A DNA stretch of 34,936 nucleotides from NCBI RefSeq assembly GCF_004342915.1, contig NZ_SLWL01000022.1:1-34936 (forward strand), written 5' to 3'. The notes below the pieces were generated by a model. The model was not told where the DNA came from and did not search any database. It saw only the letters and a program-made list of their open reading frames with translations. Source of the DNA: Camelimonas lactis (GTDB taxonomy: Bacteria; Pseudomonadota; Alphaproteobacteria; Rhizobiales; Beijerinckiaceae). Position 1 is the first letter of the stretch; the number at the start of each line of letters is the position of its first letter. Below are positions 31,265 through 34,936 of this stretch, piece by piece. A program made the translations under genes and the position numbers.

Positions 31265-31813
31265 TCAGGCAGCCTGGAACAGCGCTGCCCGGACGGTCTG
31301 CCGCCAATCAGGATGAACCAGGCGGCCTTCGAGGACGCTGGCGCGGAAACGAAGCACGCGGGCGGTGCTGTGATTGTCCCATCCGGCCTCCAGGGAGGCT
31401 TCGCCGCGCAGCTTGCTCGCCTTTGCCACGACAAGGCGGGCCTCGCCGTCGGAGGCGACGGGATCGCACCATCGGATGCCGCGCTGCCACGGCTCGCCGG
31501 CAAGCACTTGCCGGTGCTCACCGTCAACGACAACAAACAGCCGGGGCTGGAAACCGATGGCATCGTCGTCGCCGGTGACGATACGGCTCTGTCGGGCAAT
31601 CCCTTCGACGAAGGCGATCGCCTCATCGAGCGAGCCGCATTGCGCCAGTTCGATCGTGGTAACCGTGGAATAGGAACCGTAGATTGGATCGTCTTCCGGA
31701 TACTCAATTTCTCCGAGGCAGGTGACGCGCAGGGGAAATTTCCGGGAGGCCAACAGAGCGGCAACGGCGCGCGAAACTGGAACGCCGGCATTCGCAAAGG
31801 TGAAACTGTTCAT
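31265..31813 (-). CDS. Hypothetical protein, 182 residues
   Basis: The start at 31813 (MNSFTFANAGVPVSRAVAAL) has a GGAG site 8 nt upstream. An earlier in-frame codon at 31861 adds only an Arg-rich stretch from the leader. The soluble product contains LGEIEYPEDDPIYGSYSTVTTIELAQCGSLDEAIAFVEG and a C-terminal WDNHSTARVLRFRASVLEGRLVHPDWRQTV. No family is recognised. The leader has a faint likeness to the blocks before ardB and the helicase. Confidence 0.78.
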   Translation of the reverse strand: MNSFTFANAGVPVSRAVAALLASRKFPLRVTCLGEIEYPEDDPIYGSYSTVTTIELAQCGSLDEAIAFVEGIARQSRIVTGDDDAIGFQPRLFVVVDGEHRQVLAGEPWQRGIRWCDPVASDGEARLVVAKASKLRGEASLEAGWDNHSTARVLRFRASVLEGRLVHPDWRQTVRAALFQAA

Positions 31814-31928
31814 CACGATATCTCCGCGACGGGCGGCGGAAGCCTCTCTCCCGACCCTCATCCCGCCACGGCCAAACCGGCCCTACTCTCCCTCTCATCG
31901 CTCTCGCATTGCGGCCGTGGCCGGCATG

Positions 31929-31963
31929 AAAAAAGCGCCCCACCGATCGGCAGGACGCTTTTT
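31929..31963. terminator. Bidirectional-looking terminator after ardB
   Basis: AAAAAAGCG and CGCTTTTT flank an imperfect GC stem with centre CCGATCGG. On the minus strand it stands 6 nt after the ardB stop and ends in a run of six T. The symmetrical A/T tails would allow use in both directions. Confidence 0.75.
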
Positions 31964-31968
31964 GAGAT

Positions 31969-32391
31969 TCAATCGATGGCCTGGAATATCTCGGACGCCT
32001 CGGGATGGCCGTCCAGATTGTCGCGAAGGCGGTGGAAGCTTTCCACCAGTAGGTCGGATTCGTATTGGAAGGTGAGATGCGAAAGCGTGAACATCGTGGC
32101 GATGATGCCGGCGGCCTCCGCCGAGACCTCGCCACGAAACTCCGTGAGGCCGCTTTCGATCCGGTAACGTGGCCTGGACGTCGGTGCGAGGAACAGCGGC
32201 TGATCATGATGCTCGTAGAAATTCCAGAAGCCGCCGCGATAGTCGTCGGGGCTGAGCCGCTCCATGATCGTATAGACCGCGGCCTCGGCGACGATGAAGA
32301 GCCGATGCCCGAACAGCGTCGGCAGGAACTTCCCGCGGCGATGATCCGGAACGAGGGTTGCAAAATGAGAAGTAGCGACTTGCGTAGACAT
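31969..32391 (-). CDS. ArdB/KlcA-family antirestriction protein
   Basis: A 140-residue protein of normal family length. TIMERLSPDDYRGGFWNFYE is the family hallmark, followed by QPLFLAPTSRPRY and the C-terminal ESDLLVESFHRLRDN. ArdB/KlcA proteins protect incoming DNA from type I restriction and are typical of leading regions. The ATG at 32391 has a GGAG site at 10 nt. The frame upstream runs on in phase through the leader into the previous gene, but this read-through is caused by a frame error there. Confidence 0.9.
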   Translation of the reverse strand: MSTQVATSHFATLVPDHRRGKFLPTLFGHRLFIVAEAAVYTIMERLSPDDYRGGFWNFYEHHDQPLFLAPTSRPRYRIESGLTEFRGEVSAEAAGIIATMFTLSHLTFQYESDLLVESFHRLRDNLDGHPEASEIFQAID

Positions 32392-32494
32392 GGAACTGGT
32401 TCTCCGGAGAGCGGAAAAGGACAGGACCGGACGGCGCTCTCTCTTTGCCCGTCCGAACCCATCCCGGCCCCGCAGCACTCTTCCTCTCAGTCCC
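32392..32494 (-). promoter_or_regulatory. Conserved leader block before ardB (copy B)
   Basis: The 104 bp before the ardB ATG are clearly related to the 103 bp before the helicase gene (29894-29995), although the genes are unrelated. The AGAGAGAGCGC and CGCTCTC parts can pair around a C/T-rich loop. The last codons of the broken gene upstream lie within its far end. Confidence 0.55.
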
Positions 32495-32784
32495 AAAGTT
32501 CGTCCGCGATCTCGCGCGTGAGCATGGTCCGTGCCTTCATCATCACGTCCGTCACCGGACGTGTCGATATGCCCATAGAACCGCGCGCGTCGACCATTCT
32601 CGGTCCAGTCGGCATAATAGCAGTAGGTCTGTTCCGTGCGCCGGAAGGCCCTCATGTCGGATGCCCAGTGCGGCTTCGGCTCGACGACAACGGTGACGGT
32701 GCCATGCGTCTCCTCCCACGGAAGCGAACGCTCCGCGGGAGGATTGCTGCGATCGTCGGCGAAGATCTCGTCGATCGTCGTCAT
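32487..32784 (-). pseudogene. Hypothetical gene broken by a frameshift near 32561
   Basis: It starts at 32784 (ATGA overlap with the previous stop) as MTTIDEIFADDRSNPPAERSL and reads credibly to RRARFYGHIDT. The frame then turns into Arg/Gly-rich nonsense and runs into ardB. In the +1 frame from the same point the sequence reads RPVTDVMMKARTMLTREIADELWD and stops at 32487, which looks like the true C-terminus. Joining them needs two extra bases, or one fewer, around 32561. It is either a mutation or a sequencing error. Family unknown. Confidence 0.65.
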
Positions 32785-33050
32785 GATGCACCTCCGTCTT
32801 CGGGGTTCTCGATGAAACCGGCCGGATCGTCGGGATCGGGCGGCAGATAGAGATCGTAAGGATTGCCGTCGGCGAGATGGCCGAACGGCGTCATGACGAT
32901 ATCGCCGTCATCCGCGCGGCCTACGGCGCAGACGACATAGCGACGCTCGCAGGTGACGGCATCCAGGCACTCCATGAGTGCGAGATTGCCGTCGCCGGCG
33001 GCGCGAAGCAGGGTGTTGAAGTTCGTGCGGGCATGGTCGGGGATGGCCAT
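32781..33050 (-). CDS. DUF6117-like small protein, 89 residues
   Basis: The product begins MAIPDHARTNFNTLLRAAGDGNLALMEC and contains YVVCAVGR and TPFGHLADGNPYDLY, matching a small conserved family I know as DUF6117 on alphaproteobacterial elements. Function unknown. The GGAG site lies 7 nt before the ATG, and a GCCCGGC leader hairpin ends 23 nt before it. The stop overlaps the next gene as ATGA. Confidence 0.8.
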   Translation of the reverse strand: MAIPDHARTNFNTLLRAAGDGNLALMECLDAVTCERRYVVCAVGRADDGDIVMTPFGHLADGNPYDLYLPPDPDDPAGFIENPEDGGAS

Positions 33051-33073
33051 GAGGTTTCTCCAGAAACGAAAAA

Positions 33074-33093
33074 GCCCGGCGCGATGGCCGGGC
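33074..33093 (-). terminator. GCCCGGC leader hairpin 3, intrinsic terminator
   Basis: GCCCGGC-N6-GCCGGGC on the minus strand, then TTTTTCGTTT and GGAG. It has a full terminator form (stem plus five T), 41 nt after the stop at 33135 and only 23 nt before the ATG at 33050, leaving no room for a promoter between. Confidence 0.78.
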
Positions 33094-33134
33094 CGGGTTG
33101 ATCGGGAAGGTATGTGCTCAAAGCGCCGCGCGGT

Positions 33135-33554
33135 TTATGGATTTATCGGAATGTACTGACCGAGAACCGGCGTCAGCGCGTCGTTGATCGCGTGCAGAAG
33201 TGCCGTGCGCTCGCCGTCCGACAGACGGGAGAGCGCATGGTCGGGGATGAGATTGTTGACCGCGTGGGTGGCATCGTCGATCAGGCCGTCGAATTCCTCG
33301 GAGGCGAGAGCGGCACTATCCGGGACCGCCTCCTGACCGGCCTCCGTGCCGTCATCGACGAAGCCGTCGATGACGACGACATCGAGCGTATAGCTGCCGA
33401 TCATCGTGTCGTCGGACAGGAATCCGGCGCCCATCAGCCGCGAACGAATGGCATCGTCGGTGGCCTCTGCGGCCCAGACATATTCCTTTCGCTCGTCAAT
33501 CAGGACGCCGCTTTCGTCCTCCAGGTCGAATTCGAGAGTGGCATGAATTTTCAT
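33135..33554 (-). CDS. Hypothetical protein, 139 residues
   Basis: The start at 33554 (MKIHATLEFDLEDESGVLIDERKEYVW) has a GGAG site 7 nt upstream. The upstream in-frame extension lies in terminator DNA. The product is acidic, with a beta-rich first half and a helical second half ending GQYIPINP. It is conserved-looking but not recognised. It follows the parB remnant and has its own leader hairpin and terminator. Confidence 0.8.
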   Translation of the reverse strand: MKIHATLEFDLEDESGVLIDERKEYVWAAEATDDAIRSRLMGAGFLSDDTMIGSYTLDVVVIDGFVDDGTEAGQEAVPDSAALASEEFDGLIDDATHAVNNLIPDHALSRLSDGERTALLHAINDALTPVLGQYIPINP

Positions 33555-33568
33555 CGTTATTCTCCAAA

Positions 33569-33596
33569 ACAAAAAAGCCCGGCATGGGACCGGGCT
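33569..33596 (-). terminator. GCCCGGC leader hairpin 4, intrinsic terminator
   Basis: AGCCCGG-N7-CCGGGCT on the minus strand, then TTTTTTGTTTT and GGAG. It terminates the parB remnant transcript, 55 nt after its stop, yet ends 22 nt before the ATG at 33554. Confidence 0.8.
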
Positions 33597-33651
33597 GTGA
33601 AACAAGGGAGGGAAGACAGCGGGGCGACCTGAGTCACCCCGCCGATGCGAC

Positions 33652-34842
33652 CTATTCGGCAGCCACCAGATGTTCGGGTTCCTCACTGCTGGCGCCGTCG
33701 TCCGCGGCATCCTCGTCGTCATCGCCTGCGAGGAAATCGGGCAGCGCCGCTTCGTCACCGCCATCGCCGTCTGCCGATGGTTCCACGGCCTGATCGGCAT
33801 CGGAACCGGCAAGACGCAGCGGCTCCGGCAGCCAGCCGGTATCCGCCAGCAGGCGCTCGGCCTCCTCGACCATTTTGGCCTTTTTCATGTCGGCAATCAG
33901 GTCGGCCATCCGATCACCGGCACCTTCGCGCACGGCTTCGAGAATGCGGATTTTGGGGACGCGGCCGAGATAGTTGACGGCCGTCGGCCGGAAACCTGCC
34001 TCCGCCATGTCTAGGCCGGTGCCGCGGGCAAGGCGGTCGGCTTCCGCCATGCGGGTCTGAAGACCCTGTTCCGTTATGCCGGTCCCGCTGAAGGGGTTCG
34101 GCCGCTCATAGAGCGCGTTGATGCCGAACGAGACGCAATGCGCCAGCAGCGCCATGCGGCTGGTATCATCGAGCGCATGGAGCCAATCCCACAGCGCATC
34201 GGCGTCGGTCGGAAGATCCGCCTTCCATCCCGCGTGCCGCTCGGCGACCGACTTCGCATAGGGGCTGTCCTTGAGGTCGATGCCCTGCTCGCGGAAGTAC
34301 ACTTCCTGGACCGAGACTCGCACGGTCGATCCGGTGGTAGACTGCTTGAAGCGGTCGCGCACCAGCCGATGCAGCAGCGCCGTCATGGCGACATGCGGAT
34401 TGGCGGCCACGGCGTCGCTCAGTGCCACGGTGCGATGCGCCGTCAACTCGATCACCAGCTTTTCGGGAAGAGGCTTGATCGTGTCCTCTTCTTCCTCGGG
34501 CTCGGCCGACTGCCCATCGATGGTGATGGTGGCGCGCTGAACATCAGGCGCCGCCGCACCATCCGTATCGCTGCCAGCTTCAGCCTCCGGCGTTCCGCCT
34601 TCGGCGCTCTCGACCGGCTCGTCCTCCGGACGGACCCAGCCGCGATCGACCGCAAGCGTTCCATCCTCGTCGATGCTGACGAAAACGCCGGCGATGGCGA
34701 TGTCGGCGGGATCGTAGATCGCCGGACGACGCTCGAAAGCTTCGAGCTGCTTTTCGATCTCGCCGAGGCGCTGGTCGATGTCGGCGGGCAGTTCGTCAGC
34801 GCCTTCATGCTCGGCCTCGATCCGTTCATATTCGTCGCGAAG
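33652..34842 (-). pseudogene. parB-like gene, 5'-truncated by the repeat array
   Basis: The remaining 396 residues match the C-terminal part of large ParB/RepB/Spo0J-type proteins of these elements: RDEYERIEAEHEGADELP, RPAIYDPADIAIAGVFVSIDEDG, RGWVRPEDE, an acidic linker, then VNYLGRVPKIRILEAVREGAG and RLLADTGWLPEPLRL. The ParB nuclease-like and HTH domains that should precede are missing. Native sequence begins at 34842, exactly where the repeat tip TGCG (34843-34846) starts. An ATG inside the repeats at 34899 keeps the frame open, so a fusion peptide could still be made. Confidence 0.85.
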
Positions 34843-34936
34843 TGCGGATTCCACGGATGATGGGCATCGATTCCACGCGATCGTGGGCATGGATTCCACG
34901 GCATCGTGGGCATCGATTCCACGCCTCGGGCAGCCT
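34843..34936 (-). repeat. Array of 23-bp repeats, IS21-type terminal repeats (right)
   Basis: Read on the minus strand, units with GCCCAYnATnncGTGGAA recur with 23, 23 and 22-bp spacing, and the outermost visible copy is partial. The plus-strand tip is TGCG at 34843, the mirror of CGCA ending the left array at 93. The bases outside the two tips (TCGCGAAG here, GTGAGGGT at left) do not match, so there is no shared target duplication. Confidence 0.7.

Noticed and set aside
31969-32784. A single 271-residue gene covering the ardB region
   Set aside because: The middle is Arg/Gly-rich leader DNA. The second half is a complete ArdB/KlcA protein with its own start, and the first half has its true end in the +1 frame.

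Overview
The window is GC-rich DNA of the kind carried by Alphaproteobacteria (Hyphomicrobiales: Mesorhizobium, Brucella/Ochrobactrum, Agrobacterium relatives). This placement comes from gene families and layout, not from a ribosomal marker. It is nearly all of one conjugative element. Every gene I can support lies on the minus strand, so transcription runs from high to low coordinates. There is no rRNA, tRNA, CRISPR array or integrase in the window.

Layout, left to right. (1) 1-93 is an array of 23-bp repeats like the multiple terminal repeats of an IS21-family element. It cuts trbG. (2) 65-7860 is an IncP-type (Trb) mating-pair-formation operon in transcription order trbB-C-D-E-J-K-L-F-G, mostly joined by ATGA or TGATG overlaps. 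(3) 8028-12251 holds a ribbon-helix-helix protein, the TraG/VirD4 coupling protein and a DUF3363 relaxase. (4) 12255-12410 is a good oriT candidate, with inverted repeats and an exact IncP/MOBP-type nick motif. (5) 12495-17807 is one long operon: AlpA-like (RdfS-like) regulator, RepA, ParA, DNA methyltransferase, small RHH protein, DUF2840, TraF-type S26 peptidase, DUF736 and lytic transglycosylase. A plasmid-style oriV (three iterons, two DnaA-box-like sites, an AT-rich repeat) lies inside the repA coding sequence. (6) 17946-19449 is a transfer switch resembling that of ICEMlSymR7A: an FseA-type activator split over two frames at a UUU-C slip site, a DUF2285 QseM-like protein and a QseC-like HTH repressor. 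(7) 19650-33554 is the expected leading region: small unknown genes, SSB, a DUF2493 protein, a Toprim protein, a large strawberry-notch-type methylase/helicase and an ArdB/KlcA antirestriction protein. (8) 33652-34842 is the C-terminal part of a ParB-like protein, cut by a second array of the same repeats (34843-34936).

How it fits together: the switch would control the RdfS-like protein and the operon behind it. RepA/oriV and ParA would maintain the excised circle, and the relaxase would nick oriT. With the predicted nick polarity, the transferred strand enters with the region right of oriT first, and that strand is the template strand for every gene there. This suits early expression of SSB, antirestriction and DNA-processing genes in the recipient.

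The least explained feature is a set of recurring non-coding 5' leaders in the leading region. One hairpin family occurs four times with the same 22-23 nt distance to the start codon, a second hairpin type occurs twice, and a block of about 104 bp occurs before two unrelated genes. The matching repeat arrays at both ends, each breaking a conserved gene, suggest either that the window is a contig ending in IS copies or that the element has been rearranged by an IS.
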